A stretch of DNA of 12,719 nt, taken from Rickettsiales bacterium (GTDB taxonomy: Bacteria; Pseudomonadota; Alphaproteobacteria; Rickettsiales; JANQQO01). The stretch spans positions 1 through 12,719 of the forward strand of contig JANQQO010000165.1 of the NCBI GenBank assembly GCA_028289305.1, in the 5' to 3' direction. The position numbers and the translations under genes were made by a program. This document shows positions 1 through 7,021 of the stretch, one piece after another. The notes beneath the pieces are model-generated. The model had not been told where the DNA came from, made no database searches, and was given only the letters and a program-made list of their open reading frames with translations. Each line of letters begins with the position of its first letter. Position 1 is the stretch's first letter.

Positions 1-368
1 TTATTCCCTTGGATAAAGTCGTTACCTGCATTTCCGTTTATGATGTCGTTGCCAAAAGGCCTGTTACCACCTTGGGTATCGCCATATATGGTGTCATTAC
101 CGCTATTCCCGAAGATTGTGTCGTTGCCGTGATCACCGAAGATCAGGTCGTCATCCTCGCCGCCAAAAATGCTGTCATCATTATTGCCGCCACGGATTGT
201 ATCATTGCCAAAGCCGCCCCATAGCGTGTCGTTGCCTTGATTGCCTTGGATGAAGTCATTGCCGGTGAAGCCGCTGATATTATCATCGCCGGCGAACCCG
301 AAGATGGTATCATCCAACGAGGTGCCGCCGAGAGTATCGTTACTGTTAGTACCGTTAATGGTTGCCAT
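1..368 (-). CDS. RTX calcium-binding repeat protein, C-terminus outside window
   Basis: The minus-strand reading frame starts at the ATG at 368-366 and is open to the window edge, giving 122 complete codons. It begins MATINGTNSNDTLGGT and then consists of glycine- and aspartate-rich nonapeptides of the GGxGxDxux type (for example GNQGNDTLW, GNSGNDTIY), the signature of hemolysin-type calcium-binding repeats that fold into a parallel beta-roll on binding Ca2+ outside the cell. There is no N-terminal signal peptide, as expected for a type I secretion substrate whose signal would lie at the missing C-terminus. A Shine-Dalgarno-like AGGGG lies about 8 bases before the ATG. The N-terminal cap resembles that of the next gene (700-2031), so the two look like paralogues. 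The repeats are interrupted around residues 101-106 (TQGGNRPF region). Function beyond Ca2+-binding secreted repeat protein is unknown. Confidence 0.88.
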   Translation of the reverse strand, partial: MATINGTNSNDTLGGTSLDDTIFGFAGDDNISGFTGNDFIQGNQGNDTLWGGFGNDTIRGGNNDDSIFGGEDDDLIFGDHGNDTIFGNSGNDTIYGDTQGGNRPFGNDIINGNAGNDFIQGN

Positions 369-699
369 GGTGTTTCCCCTATTAGGTTGGTTATCGTGTT
401 TTTTAAAATCCTGTTGCCGCTGTGTGCGCGGCGTTAACAATCATACTACAGGAAAAAGGTTAAAAAATAGTTAAAACTTTAATCTTTTTGTCGTTATTTT
501 TAAAGTGATCTATGAGCTTTGTTTAGAAACCAGATGGTTTATAACAGGAAGAAAAATGATATTCAATATCAAATAATAACAATTATCAAAAAAATTGCAC
601 AGAGGAGGGTTTAGGGGGGGATGCAGTGATGCGGATGCAAAAAAGGAGCCTCACATAGTATAGCAAGGCTCCTTATTTAAGAAAGAGATACCGAAAGTG
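369..699. other. AT-rich intergenic region between two RTX genes
   Basis: This 331-base gap holds no credible gene. Its right end carries the terminator of the 700-2031 gene (listed separately). The middle, about 430-600, is markedly AT-rich with runs of A and T and should contain the promoter of the left RTX gene. A minus-strand TATGAT (445-440) is a plausible -10, but I see no good -35 at the right distance. A perfect 6-1-6 inverted repeat, gatatt-c-aatatc, lies at 558-570 and a run of seven G at 614-620. Either may be chance in such biased sequence. Confidence 0.6.
639..674 (-). terminator. Rho-independent terminator of the RTX gene at 700-2031
   Basis: Read on the minus strand, AAGGAGCC (674-667) pairs perfectly with GGCTCCTT (650-643) around a 16-base loop. 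The stem runs into a tract of six T (644-639). It lies 26 bases past the stop codon of the RTX gene and is the clearest intrinsic terminator in the window. It separates that gene from the RTX gene further left, so the two are probably transcribed independently. Confidence 0.85.
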
Positions 700-2031
700 C
701 TATACGGGATCGCCGAAGATGAAATCAGCGTTATTCAGCGCTTCACCGATGAAATTGAGCAGGGTGATGCTGTGGGCGCCGCCATCCGAGTCTAGGGTGA
801 TGACCGTGTTGATGCCGACCTGTTCAATATCGAGCTCAGAAAACGAGCTTAAGCCATAATCACGCAGCTGAATACGGTCTTGGCCGAGGGTGAAATCGGT
901 GATGATGGTGTCGCCATTATTAAATGCAGTGTTCCTGAACATCACGATATCTTCACCAACGCCCGTGGTCACAGCATTAAAGCCCGTGGCGACGCCATAG
1001 ATGAAATCATTGCCCGCACCAGCGTCAATGCTGTCATTCCCGCTGATGATCGGGGTGTTGAGATCTTCAAAGAAATCGCCGGCGATAATGTCATCGCCAT
1101 CCTCGCCAAGAATAGTGTCACTCCCTTCATCTCCATGAAGGGTATCAGCACCGTTATCGCCTAAAATATAGTCGTTTCCGGCGCCACCAAAGGCAAGATC
1201 ATCACCTGTGTAAAAAAACTGACCTTCGCCTACTAGCAGAATATCATCTCCTTCATCGCCGTATAGCGTATCGTTATCATCGCCGCCCCAGACGGTGTCG
1301 TTGCCCGAGCCGCCATGCAATTCATCTTCTAGAAATTCACCAACCAGCACGTCATCGCCCCCGCCTCCGAAGATGACATCCCTACCTTCTTGAAGAATGA
1401 CTTCGAATGGTGAGGCGTTCCCATCACCGAACATAATATTATCCCCATCACTTCCTATCAAGGTATCATCGCCGTCTTCGCCTTTTAGTGAGTCGTTAGT
1501 AACGCCAGAGCCAGCATCAAGGATGTCGTTTCCCTCGCCAGCAAGAAGACTATCGGCGCCTGCGCCGCCAATAAGCGTATCGTTGCCTTCATTGCCGTAG
1601 AGGCGGTCATCGCCGTTGCCGCCATCAAGGTAGTCGTTTCCTTCATTGCCTCGAATGCGGTCATCACCGCTTTCGCCGAAAATCCTATCATCGCCTTCAT
1701 TGCCCTCGATGCTATCAGCACCGCTGCCGCCTACTAAGACGTCATCGCCATGGTTACCGAAAATTGTATCATTGCCTGCACCGCCATAGATGAGGTCGTT
1801 GAAAAGGGTGTGTCGTGAGAGTGTTTCTGACCCTAGCGTAAATGTATGTGCTTTTGTTTCTGCAACACCGGTGGTTTTTATGCGCGAGGTGCTGGGAAGC
1901 ACGTCGCCGTAAATAAGGTCATCGCCAGCATTCCCGAAGATGAAATCGCGGCCGCCACCGCCATAAATAGTGTCGTCATTATCCGTGCCGTTAAGCGTAT
2001 CGTTTTGATTGGTTCCTTTGATAACTGTCAT
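700..2031 (-). CDS. RTX calcium-binding protein, type I secretion substrate (443 aa)
   Basis: This is probably a secreted or cell-surface Ca2+-binding beta-roll protein. I chose the ATG at 2031 because GGAGG lies 7 bases upstream and because the protein then begins MTVIKGTNQNDTLNGT, matching the start of the left RTX gene; an upstream ATG at 2076 would add 15 residues with no such support. Residues 5-42 and 78-345 are GGxGxDxux repeats, broken by non-repeat inserts at about 43-77, 203-217, 231-237, 269-277 and 319-330. The last ~90 residues are not repeats: they contain DTIITDFTLGQDRIQL (374-389), a YGLSSF turn and an ending LNNADFIFGDPV, the pattern common at the C-terminus of type I secretion substrates. 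No catalytic domain is visible, so the protein may be structural (S-layer, matrix or adhesin-like). No secretion transporter genes are adjacent. A terminator follows at 639-674. Confidence 0.92.
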   Translation of the reverse strand: MTVIKGTNQNDTLNGTDNDDTIYGGGGRDFIFGNAGDDLIYGDVLPSTSRIKTTGVAETKAHTFTLGSETLSRHTLFNDLIYGGAGNDTIFGNHGDDVLVGGSGADSIEGNEGDDRIFGESGDDRIRGNEGNDYLDGGNGDDRLYGNEGNDTLIGGAGADSLLAGEGNDILDAGSGVTNDSLKGEDGDDTLIGSDGDNIMFGDGNASPFEVILQEGRDVIFGGGGDDVLVGEFLEDELHGGSGNDTVWGGDDNDTLYGDEGDDILLVGEGQFFYTGDDLAFGGAGNDYILGDNGADTLHGDEGSDTILGEDGDDIIAGDFFEDLNTPIISGNDSIDAGAGNDFIYGVATGFNAVTTGVGEDIVMFRNTAFNNGDTIITDFTLGQDRIQLRDYGLSSFSELDIEQVGINTVITLDSDGGAHSITLLNFIGEALNNADFIFGDPV

Positions 2032-2108
2032 GGGACTCCCTCCGAAGTATATAATGTTGGCGATTAATGCGCACAAAAATGCGGTAGGTCTTTTAGATAA
2101 CCGTATTG

Positions 2109-2137
2109 TTTATATTAGAAACTATGCGGAGATACAA
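2109..2137 (-). promoter_or_regulatory. Candidate sigma70-type promoter for the 443-aa RTX gene
   Basis: On the minus strand TTGTAT (2137-2132) is followed after 17 bases by TATAAA (2114-2109), about 78 bases before the start codon at 2031. Spacing is ideal and the hexamers are fair matches to -35 and -10 consensus. The surrounding sequence is AT-rich, so a chance match is possible. Confidence 0.35.
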
Positions 2138-2196
2138 GGAGAAGTTGTGTTTTAGGCAAAACCGCGTATACTGATGCGTGGTCTCAAAACGAACGA

Positions 2197-2223
2197 TGCC
2201 GCGTGTCCTAAGGACACACGGCA
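2197..2223 (-). terminator. Strong stem-loop downstream of the protease gene, possible terminator
   Basis: A 12-bp stem, TGCCGCGTGTCC on the plus strand with a 3-base loop TAA (2209-2211), is complete except for one C/A opposition. Read on the minus strand that position is a G-T wobble, so the structure is better in minus-strand RNA. After the stem the minus strand reads ATCGTTCGTTTTGAG, a weak T-rich stretch. It could be the distal terminator of the protease transcript, about 80 bases past its stop, or an RNA-stabilising hairpin. Confidence 0.5.
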
Positions 2224-2250
2224 CCGAAGAGCCAAGGAAAAAGAGGTGTT

Positions 2251-2283
2251 ATAGGCCAGGTGGAGTGCGGGAACCAGGCCTAT
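2251..2283 (-). terminator. Imperfect stem-loop after the protease gene, possible terminator
   Basis: ATAGGCC (2251-2257) pairs with GGCCTAT (2277-2283), and after one mismatch GGT (2259-2261) pairs with ACC (2273-2275) around an 11-base loop. On the minus strand the stem is followed by AACACCTC and then TTTTT (2242-2238). The T-tract starts some 8 bases after the stem, further than usual, so termination here is plausible but not certain. Confidence 0.45.
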
Positions 2284-2295
2284 CCCTCCTTTGAT

Positions 2296-2317
2296 GAGCG
2301 ACTAAATAAAGTCGCTC
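2296..2317 (-). repeat. Inverted repeat spanning the protease stop codon
   Basis: GAGCGACT (2296-2303) and AGTCGCTC (2310-2317) form a perfect 8-bp stem with a 6-base loop. The stem covers the last codons and the TAG stop (2304-2302) of the protease gene. No T-tract follows on the minus strand, so it is not a classic terminator. It could protect the mRNA 3' end or be a chance result of the Asp/Ser-rich C-terminal codons. Confidence 0.4.
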
Positions 2318-3687
2318 GCGTCTAGGTCGGTGACGCCGAGGAGATGGATGGTGTTGCCACCGCCTAGGTCTACCGTCGTATCACCCCCCTGAGTTTCAAT
2401 CGATACAACGGTAGATGCTGTTTGCAGCTTATCGCTGCCTTGTTCAAAATCTTGGATGACGTCTGCACCGCTTGCTCCAGCGAAGAAGAAGATATCTGCG
2501 CCGGTGCCGCCGTTTAATACGTCGTTACCTTTATCGCCGAACAGCACATCATTGCCTGCGCCGCCGAAGAGTTGGTCGTGATCTTTACCGCCATGGAGGA
2601 TGTCTGCGCCTTCATTACCGAATACCAGATCGTTGCCGATATTGCCATTCAGGAAGTCGTTGCCGAGGCCACCCGTAACGTTATCAATACCTTTACCGCC
2701 TTGTACAACATCGTTACCGTTTTCACCGTTTACGATGTCGTTGCCTTTATTGCCGTTCAGATTGTCATCGCCGAAGCCGCCGTTTAGCGTATCGTTGCCG
2801 TCGCCTGCGCGCAGCAGGTTGTTCAGATCGTTACCGATCAGCGTATCATTGCCGCTGCCAGCGCGTGCGTTTTCGATGTTTGCACCAAACGCGTTCCACA
2901 TATGCGTAGCGCCCACATGCGAGATGAATTCTACACCTTCACGCAGATCCAGCGTTGCGTTACCAGCAAAACCGGTGCTATCCAGCGTATCGTTACCCGC
3001 GCCATCCCACAGAGTAGAGACGCTAGCTTCGCCAGTGAGGGTGTATGTATCGTTACCCGCATTATAGTTGTGGTTCGCACCATACATTTGTTGTACCGCA
3101 GCGATATCGAGGATTTGCAGACTGTCTGGCGTCGTGCCTTCTTCACCGCGGCTTGCAAGTTTACCACCAACGCTGCCCGCGCTGCTGTTGTGGTAAGACA
3201 TGATGGTCGCATTAACGTTATCCAGCGCTGCAGGCATAGGGTTTACCAGATGCGCATCTGCCAGACCAACCGCGTGGCCGATCTCGTGCAGCATCAGCAG
3301 GAAGCCGAAATCGCCTTGGCCGAGGCCATAAAGCGCATTACCGTTATCGGTGTTATAGGCATGATCGATGGTAACATCAGATACGCCGCGATAAGGGAAA
3401 GTAGCGTAACCGGCCAGCCCGTCATACATATCTGCAGCACGCAGCGCGATGTTCACGCTATCTGGCGAGGTGGTGTGTACTTCTTGGAAAGTGATGTTTG
3501 CAACTTTTGCGAATTCGTTAAATGCAGCGCGTGCAGCTTCTTGCTGATCCGCATTGAATGCGGTTGCGTTGCTGCCTTTATCGGCCCAGTGACCTTGGTT
3601 AGACGTCATGGTGTAGGTCACATGCGCGCCTTCGCCATCTGGCGTCCACTGATATCCTGTCTTAAGAGCGTTAATGTAATCGGTCAT
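2302..3687 (-). CDS. Serralysin-like (M10) RTX metalloprotease, 461 aa
   Basis: A predicted secreted zinc endopeptidase. The catalytic domain spans about residues 1-205, with the zinc motif HEIGHAVGLAD at 134-144 (H134, catalytic E135, H138), a Met-turn MSY at 163-165, and the serralysin motif SLQILDIAAVQQMYGAN before residue 206. Residues ~210-405 are RTX Ca2+-binding repeats. The C-terminus (DVIQDFEQGSDKLQ, ending SDFI) matches the serralysin C-terminal domain and acidic-plus-hydrophobic type I secretion signal. There is no Sec signal peptide and only a short N-terminal segment, as is usual in this family; the length is close to typical serralysins. Odd feature: the third zinc ligand position, normally His in HExxHxxGxxH, is D144, with H146 two residues later. 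The PGxY sequence that usually follows is absent. A GGGA ribosome-binding-like sequence lies about 7 bases before the ATG at 3687. No inhibitor or secretion transporter gene is adjacent. Confidence 0.92.
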   Translation of the reverse strand: MTDYINALKTGYQWTPDGEGAHVTYTMTSNQGHWADKGSNATAFNADQQEAARAAFNEFAKVANITFQEVHTTSPDSVNIALRAADMYDGLAGYATFPYRGVSDVTIDHAYNTDNGNALYGLGQGDFGFLLMLHEIGHAVGLADAHLVNPMPAALDNVNATIMSYHNSSAGSVGGKLASRGEEGTTPDSLQILDIAAVQQMYGANHNYNAGNDTYTLTGEASVSTLWDGAGNDTLDSTGFAGNATLDLREGVEFISHVGATHMWNAFGANIENARAGSGNDTLIGNDLNNLLRAGDGNDTLNGGFGDDNLNGNKGNDIVNGENGNDVVQGGKGIDNVTGGLGNDFLNGNIGNDLVFGNEGADILHGGKDHDQLFGGAGNDVLFGDKGNDVLNGGTGADIFFFAGASGADVIQDFEQGSDKLQTASTVVSIETQGGDTTVDLGGGNTIHLLGVTDLDASDFI

Positions 3688-4042
3688 GGTATGTTCCCTT
3701 GGCTAAAAGTGTTATCCCGTTCCCGTGGTTACTGTTGCAAGCCGCATGCCAGGTGGGGTGGAATAGTTGTACGTCCTTATATAACAAGAGGTTATACTTT
3801 TCAACAACAAACTGGTTTAATAGGGGCTCTGTATCATTATAGGACGGTTTGTGTTGATGTGGGAATGGGGTTGTATCATTTTGGGAATGATGTGTCGTTT
3901 TGGGGCGTTTCTCGATGTGAGGATGATGATGTGAAGGTTTTTATTGTGTTTCCACAGCAAGCGCAGTAGACCCGCAAGGTATGGGATGTAGGACCATAAT
4001 GGATGGCGGCGTATATGCGTGCGCCGAAAGGGGCGAAAACCT
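3688..4042. other. Divergent intergenic region between protease and wzm
   Basis: This 355-base region separates the minus-strand protease from the plus-strand exporter operon and must hold promoters for both. The protease promoter candidate is listed separately. For wzm I see no well-spaced -35/-10 pair; CATAAT at 3995-4000 is the best -10-like hexamer. A short inverted repeat, atcatt-ttggg-aatgat, lies at 3875-3891. The plus-strand reading frame that runs through part of the region has no recognisable protein features and continues antisense to the protease. Confidence 0.55.
3776..3804 (-). promoter_or_regulatory. Candidate sigma70 promoter for the metalloprotease
   Basis: On the minus strand TTGAAA (3804-3799) is followed after exactly 17 bases by TATAAG (3781-3776), four of six -10 consensus bases and a good -35. 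This would start transcription near 3769 and give a leader of about 80 bases before the ATG at 3687. Confidence 0.55.
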
Positions 4043-4861
4043 ATGCTGACTGGGCCGTTTACCACGTGTTATCGCCACCGCGAATTGCTTGGGCAATTGG
4101 TGGTGCGCGAGGTGGTGGGGCGCTATCGCGGCTCGTTTATGGGCGTGCTGTGGTCGCTATTAACCCCACTCTTGATGCTTGCGGTCTATACCTTTGTCTT
4201 CGCCTTTGTGTTTGAGCTGCGCTGGGGCGAGAGCGGGATTCGCGGGGATGTGAGCAGTAAAGGCGATTTTGCGATCATGATCTTTAGTGGGCTGATTGTG
4301 CACGGGTTTTTCGCCGAATGCATTGGCCGGGCGCCGCATCTGGTGGTGGAGCAGCCGAATTTTGTGAAGCGTATTATTTTTCCGCTTGAGATATTGCCGC
4401 TGGTGACGGTGGGGGCGGCGCTGTTTCATTTTTGTGTGAGCATGGCGGTGTTGCTGGGGGCGTTTATGGCGTTTTATGGGGCGCTGCCGCCGCTGACCTG
4501 TTTCTTGGTGCCTGTGATCTTGCTGCCGTTTTTCTTATTAACCATCGGGTTAAGTTGGCTGTTTGCGGGGCTGGGCGTGTTCGTGCGCGATCTAAACCAT
4601 ACGGTTAATATACTAATCACCATGGCGTTATTCTTAGCGCCGATTTTCTATAGCCTGTCATTATTGCCCGAAGCGGTGCGGCCGTATTTTTACCTAAACC
4701 CCATCACCTGGGTGGTGCAGGCATTTCGTGAGGTGGCGCTGATGGGTACGGTGCCGGATATGGCCGGGTTTGCAGCGTATAGCGTGGTGTCGCTTGCGGT
4801 GTTTATCGGCGGGTATGCGTGGTTTAACAAGGCGCGGCGGGGGTTTGCCGATGTGCTCTGA
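4043..4861 (+). CDS. wzm: ABC-2 type polysaccharide exporter, permease subunit (Wzm-like)
   Basis: Inner-membrane permease of an ABC transporter that moves an undecaprenyl-linked polysaccharide (O-antigen or capsule) to the periplasm. With the ATG at 4043 the protein has 272 residues, the usual Wzm/KpsM length. The N-terminus carries the family's cytoplasmic interface pattern HRELLGQLVVREVVGRYRGS (12-31) before GVLWSLLTPLLML. About six hydrophobic segments follow (roughly 36-57, 75-95, 111-145, 151-178, 188-208, 243-262), with the conserved LNPITWVVQAFRE at 218-230. I prefer 4043 over the GTG at 4019 because AGGGG lies 9 bases before it and the extra eight residues do not fit the family. The gene overlaps the ATPase gene by 11 bases, a sign of translational coupling. 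Whether the cargo is O-antigen, capsule or another glycan cannot be decided here. Confidence 0.93.
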   Translation: MLTGPFTTCYRHRELLGQLVVREVVGRYRGSFMGVLWSLLTPLLMLAVYTFVFAFVFELRWGESGIRGDVSSKGDFAIMIFSGLIVHGFFAECIGRAPHLVVEQPNFVKRIIFPLEILPLVTVGAALFHFCVSMAVLLGAFMAFYGALPPLTCFLVPVILLPFFLLTIGLSWLFAGLGVFVRDLNHTVNILITMALFLAPIFYSLSLLPEAVRPYFYLNPITWVVQAFREVALMGTVPDMAGFAAYSVVSLAVFIGGYAWFNKARRGFADVL

Positions 4862-6197
4862 TGTGGTGATTGCAGCAGACGGGGTGAGCAAGATCTATGC
4901 AGTGTTTGATTCGCCGCTAGACCGCTTAAAACAGGGAATTTTCCGCGGGAGGCGGCAATTTTACCACGAATTTACCGCGCTCCGGGATGTGTCGTTTTCG
5001 GTGCATAAAGGCGATACGCTGGGGATTGTGGGGCGCAATGGATCGGGCAAATCAACGCTGTTGCAGCTGTTATGCGGGACGCTGACGCCAACAGCAGGGG
5101 CGGTGCATGTAAACGGGACGATCTCAGCGCTATTGGAGCTTGGCACTGGGTTTAATCCTAATTTTACCGGTAAGGAAAATATCTATTTAAACGCGGCCAT
5201 CTTGGGGTTGAGCAAGAAAGAGACCACCGAGCGCTATGACGCGATCACGGCATTTGCCGATATTGGGGCTTATATCAACCAGCCGGTTAAGACATATTCG
5301 AGCGGGATGGTGGTGCGGCTCGCCTTTGCGGTGGCTGTGGCGGTGGAGCCGGATATTCTGATTGTTGATGAGGCGCTGGCGGTGGGCGATGAGGCGTTTC
5401 AGCGCAAATGCTTCGCGCGGATTGAGCAGATGCAGGCGCGGGGCTGTACGATTTTATTCGTCTCGCATAGCCCGCGCATGGTGCTGGAGCTGTGTGACAG
5501 CGCGTTATTGCTGGATCAGGGCGAGTTGCTGTATCGCGGGGCGCCAAAGGCGGTGATTTCGGAGTATCAGAAGCTGATTTATGCGCCGGAGGAGAAGCGT
5601 GCGGCACTGCGTGAGGCGCTAAAAGAGGCGGTGGAAGAGGAAAAGCACGAGGCAGCAGCAGAGGCGCCAGAGGCGGTAGCGCCTGCGCCGGAAGCGAAGG
5701 ATGACGCCTATTTTGACCCGCATCTGGTGCCGCAAAGCACGGTGGAATACGCGGCGAACGGGGCGGAGATTGCTGCTCCGCGGATTACCGAGCGTAACAG
5801 CGGGAAGGAAGTGAATGTGCTGAAGCGCGGCGAGCGCTATTGCTATCAATATGAGGTGATGTTCCATGAGGCGGCGGAAAAGGTGCGGTTTGGCATGATG
5901 CTCAAGACAAAAAGCGGGGTGGTGCTGGGCGGTACGGGGAGTTCGTCGTTTGACAAGACGATTCCGCAGATTGCGGCGGGAAGCCGGGTGCAGGTGCGGT
6001 TTACCTTTGCCTGTTTGCTGACAGAGGGGAGTTATTTCACCAATGCCGGGTGTTCGGCGGAAAAAGACGGTGAGCGCCAACAATTACACCGAATTTTGGA
6101 TGCGTATATGTTTTATGTGATGCCGGAGGGCGATATTCGCCAAGCCGGGCCGGTGGATTTTCTCACCGAACCGGAAATTGAGGTGGAGGCGGCGTAG
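4851..6197 (+). CDS. wzt: ABC exporter ATPase with C-terminal glycan-recognition domain (Wzt-like)
   Basis: ATP-hydrolysing partner of the upstream permease. Starting at the ATG at 4851 (a run of G lies just upstream, inside the permease gene), it has 448 residues. The ATPase domain covers about 1-240: Walker A GRNGSGKST (61-69), signature YSSGM (149-153), Walker B ILIVDEA with D173-E174, and the H-loop H206. An Ala/Glu-rich low-complexity linker (about 247-285) leads to a C-terminal beta-rich domain (about 288-425) like the Wzt-C domains that bind a modified non-reducing end of the O-polysaccharide before export. KpsT-type ATPases lack this domain, so export probably depends on a capped or modified glycan. 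The sulfotransferases and oxygenase nearby are candidates for making that mark, which is inference. An upstream in-frame ATG at 4770 would place the start deep inside the permease gene and is unlikely. Confidence 0.93.
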   Translation: MCSDVVIAADGVSKIYAVFDSPLDRLKQGIFRGRRQFYHEFTALRDVSFSVHKGDTLGIVGRNGSGKSTLLQLLCGTLTPTAGAVHVNGTISALLELGTGFNPNFTGKENIYLNAAILGLSKKETTERYDAITAFADIGAYINQPVKTYSSGMVVRLAFAVAVAVEPDILIVDEALAVGDEAFQRKCFARIEQMQARGCTILFVSHSPRMVLELCDSALLLDQGELLYRGAPKAVISEYQKLIYAPEEKRAALREALKEAVEEEKHEAAAEAPEAVAPAPEAKDDAYFDPHLVPQSTVEYAANGAEIAAPRITERNSGKEVNVLKRGERYCYQYEVMFHEAAEKVRFGMMLKTKSGVVLGGTGSSSFDKTIPQIAAGSRVQVRFTFACLLTEGSYFTNAGCSAEKDGERQQLHRILDAYMFYVMPEGDIRQAGPVDFLTEPEIEVEAA

Positions 6198-6208
6198 GGG
6201 TTATTTCG

Positions 6209-6240
6209 CTGTGGCAGGCTTAAGGGCGTTCTTGCCACAG
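6209..6240. repeat. Inverted repeat between convergent genes
   Basis: CTGTGGCAGG (6209-6218) pairs with CTTGCCACAG (6231-6240) with one G-T wobble and a 12-base loop. It lies just after the end of wzt and overlaps the last codons of the convergent oxygenase gene. Neither strand shows a T-tract after it, so a terminator role is uncertain. Confidence 0.3.
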
Positions 6241-6978
6241 GGTGCTGTGGTGTTCGTCGCTCTGAGTAGGATTTTCAACCGTATAGTAATATAAGGCGAT
6301 GGATTTGCGGCTATTGCCTTCCGGGCAGGTGAGTGGCTCGGGATGGCCGTGATATGAGGTGCGGCTGGTGTTGAATATAACGCAGCGGTTAAATATGGGC
6401 AGCACGCGATGGGTGCAATGTTGCATCTCTTTATCCCATAATTCGAGATGACCACCATAGGATTCTTCCCAATCTTTATTGAGATAAATCAGCATGTTGA
6501 TGCGGCGGTAGAGCTGTAGATGTTCGTGAAAGTTAAAATCCGCATGCACGGCGAGTTTACCACCCGGTAGAATTTGGTGAATCCCACCGCCTTGCAGGTG
6601 CGGATCGGGGATGAGCGCAGGAATACCGGTGAGCGCTTCTAGGAATTGGATGATGGGGTGGCTGTTGAGTAGCAGCAATGCGTGCTGGATAGTAGCGGGG
6701 CATTTTTGCACGTTTTCGGCGTTGCCCACGCCGAGTTTGCCCGGTTGGTTGACCGTATCGCGCTCAAACCAGCTCGGGTGCTCTGGCGGGGGAAAGGCGC
6801 TTACGATATTTTCTGCGAGTGCGGGGGGCAAAAAATCATCGAGAATGATATGCGGGAAAGGCTCTGCCTGCTGGTATTCTTGTGCATGTTGTTGGGCGTG
6901 GGCGAGCAGCGCATCAGCATCGAGCGTGGGGAACGCTTCTGTCGCTGTGCTGTGCTGCGGTTTTAAGAATGCAAACAT
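6220..6978 (-). CDS. 2-oxoglutarate/Fe(II)-dependent oxygenase-like protein (252 aa)
   Basis: A soluble double-stranded beta-helix oxygenase that would use Fe(II), O2 and 2-oxoglutarate to hydroxylate a substrate, related to the prolyl-hydroxylase-like 2OG superfamily. The iron-binding triad is visible: HxD at H145-A-D147 and a distal His in SYHGHPEPL (H210, or H212), followed by R224 in RKSIALYYYT as a likely 2-oxoglutarate carboxylate anchor. The core between them, NMLIYLNKDWEESYGGHLEL (161-180), is typical of the family. The N-terminus has no signal peptide or membrane segment, so it is probably cytoplasmic. It converges with wzt and diverges from the sulfotransferase pair, which suggests it acts on the glycan, a lipid or sugar precursor, or a protein of this locus. 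The true substrate is unknown. Confidence 0.85.
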   Translation of the reverse strand: MFAFLKPQHSTATEAFPTLDADALLAHAQQHAQEYQQAEPFPHIILDDFLPPALAENIVSAFPPPEHPSWFERDTVNQPGKLGVGNAENVQKCPATIQHALLLLNSHPIIQFLEALTGIPALIPDPHLQGGGIHQILPGGKLAVHADFNFHEHLQLYRRINMLIYLNKDWEESYGGHLELWDKEMQHCTHRVLPIFNRCVIFNTSRTSYHGHPEPLTCPEGNSRKSIALYYYTVENPTQSDEHHSTLWQERP

Positions 6979-6984
6979 ACCGCC

Positions 6985-7013
6985 TTTTTAGCCCGGCTTT
7001 ACAGATGTTGCAA
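6985..7013 (-). promoter_or_regulatory. Candidate promoter of the oxygenase gene, six bases before its ATG
   Basis: On the minus strand TTGCAA (7013-7008) and TAAAAA (6990-6985) are 17 bases apart, and the second hexamer ends six bases before the ATG at 6978. This would place the transcript start at or next to the start codon. The AAGGCGG overlapping this site could instead be a ribosome binding site, though it sits close to the ATG. Confidence 0.35.
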
Positions 7014-7021
7014 GTTTGTGT

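Larger units (their letters stand above)
2032..2301. other. Intergenic region between RTX gene and protease gene
   Basis: This 270-base gap has no convincing reading frame of its own. Its upper part (2032-2160) should hold the promoter of the 443-aa RTX gene. Its lower part (2190-2301) holds stem-loops downstream of the protease gene, listed separately. A minus-strand AAAGGAGGG at 2293-2285 looks like a ribosome binding site, but no start codon follows at a usable distance. Confidence 0.6.

Noticed and set aside
558..570. Inverted repeat gatatt-c-aatatc as an operator
   Set aside because: The half-sites are made almost only of A and T in an AT-rich region, so chance is likely; no second copy is seen.
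880..1164. Plus-strand open frame opposite the RTX gene
   Set aside because: Its translation is the antisense image of the RTX repeats, rich in A, I and V with regular spacing, and has no start signal of its own.
700..2031. Possibility that the repetitive GGxGxD coding tracts are a CRISPR or tandem DNA repeat array
   Set aside because: The repetition is at the protein level, with varied codons and nonapeptide spacing, and the frame stays open throughout.
2902..3969. Long plus-strand open frame (355 codons) antisense to the protease and running into the intergenic region
   Set aside because: It has no recognisable motif, its codons mirror the protease gene over most of its length, and the stop-poor antisense frame is a known by-product of the coding strand composition.
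4019..4042. Upstream GTG start for the permease gene
   Set aside because: The added eight residues are basic and not typical of Wzm, while the ATG at 4043 has an AGGGG at a good distance.
4770..4850. Upstream ATG start for the ATPase gene
   Set aside because: It would overlap the permease gene by 92 bases and add 27 residues unlike any ABC ATPase N-terminus; the ATG at 4851 fits the family.
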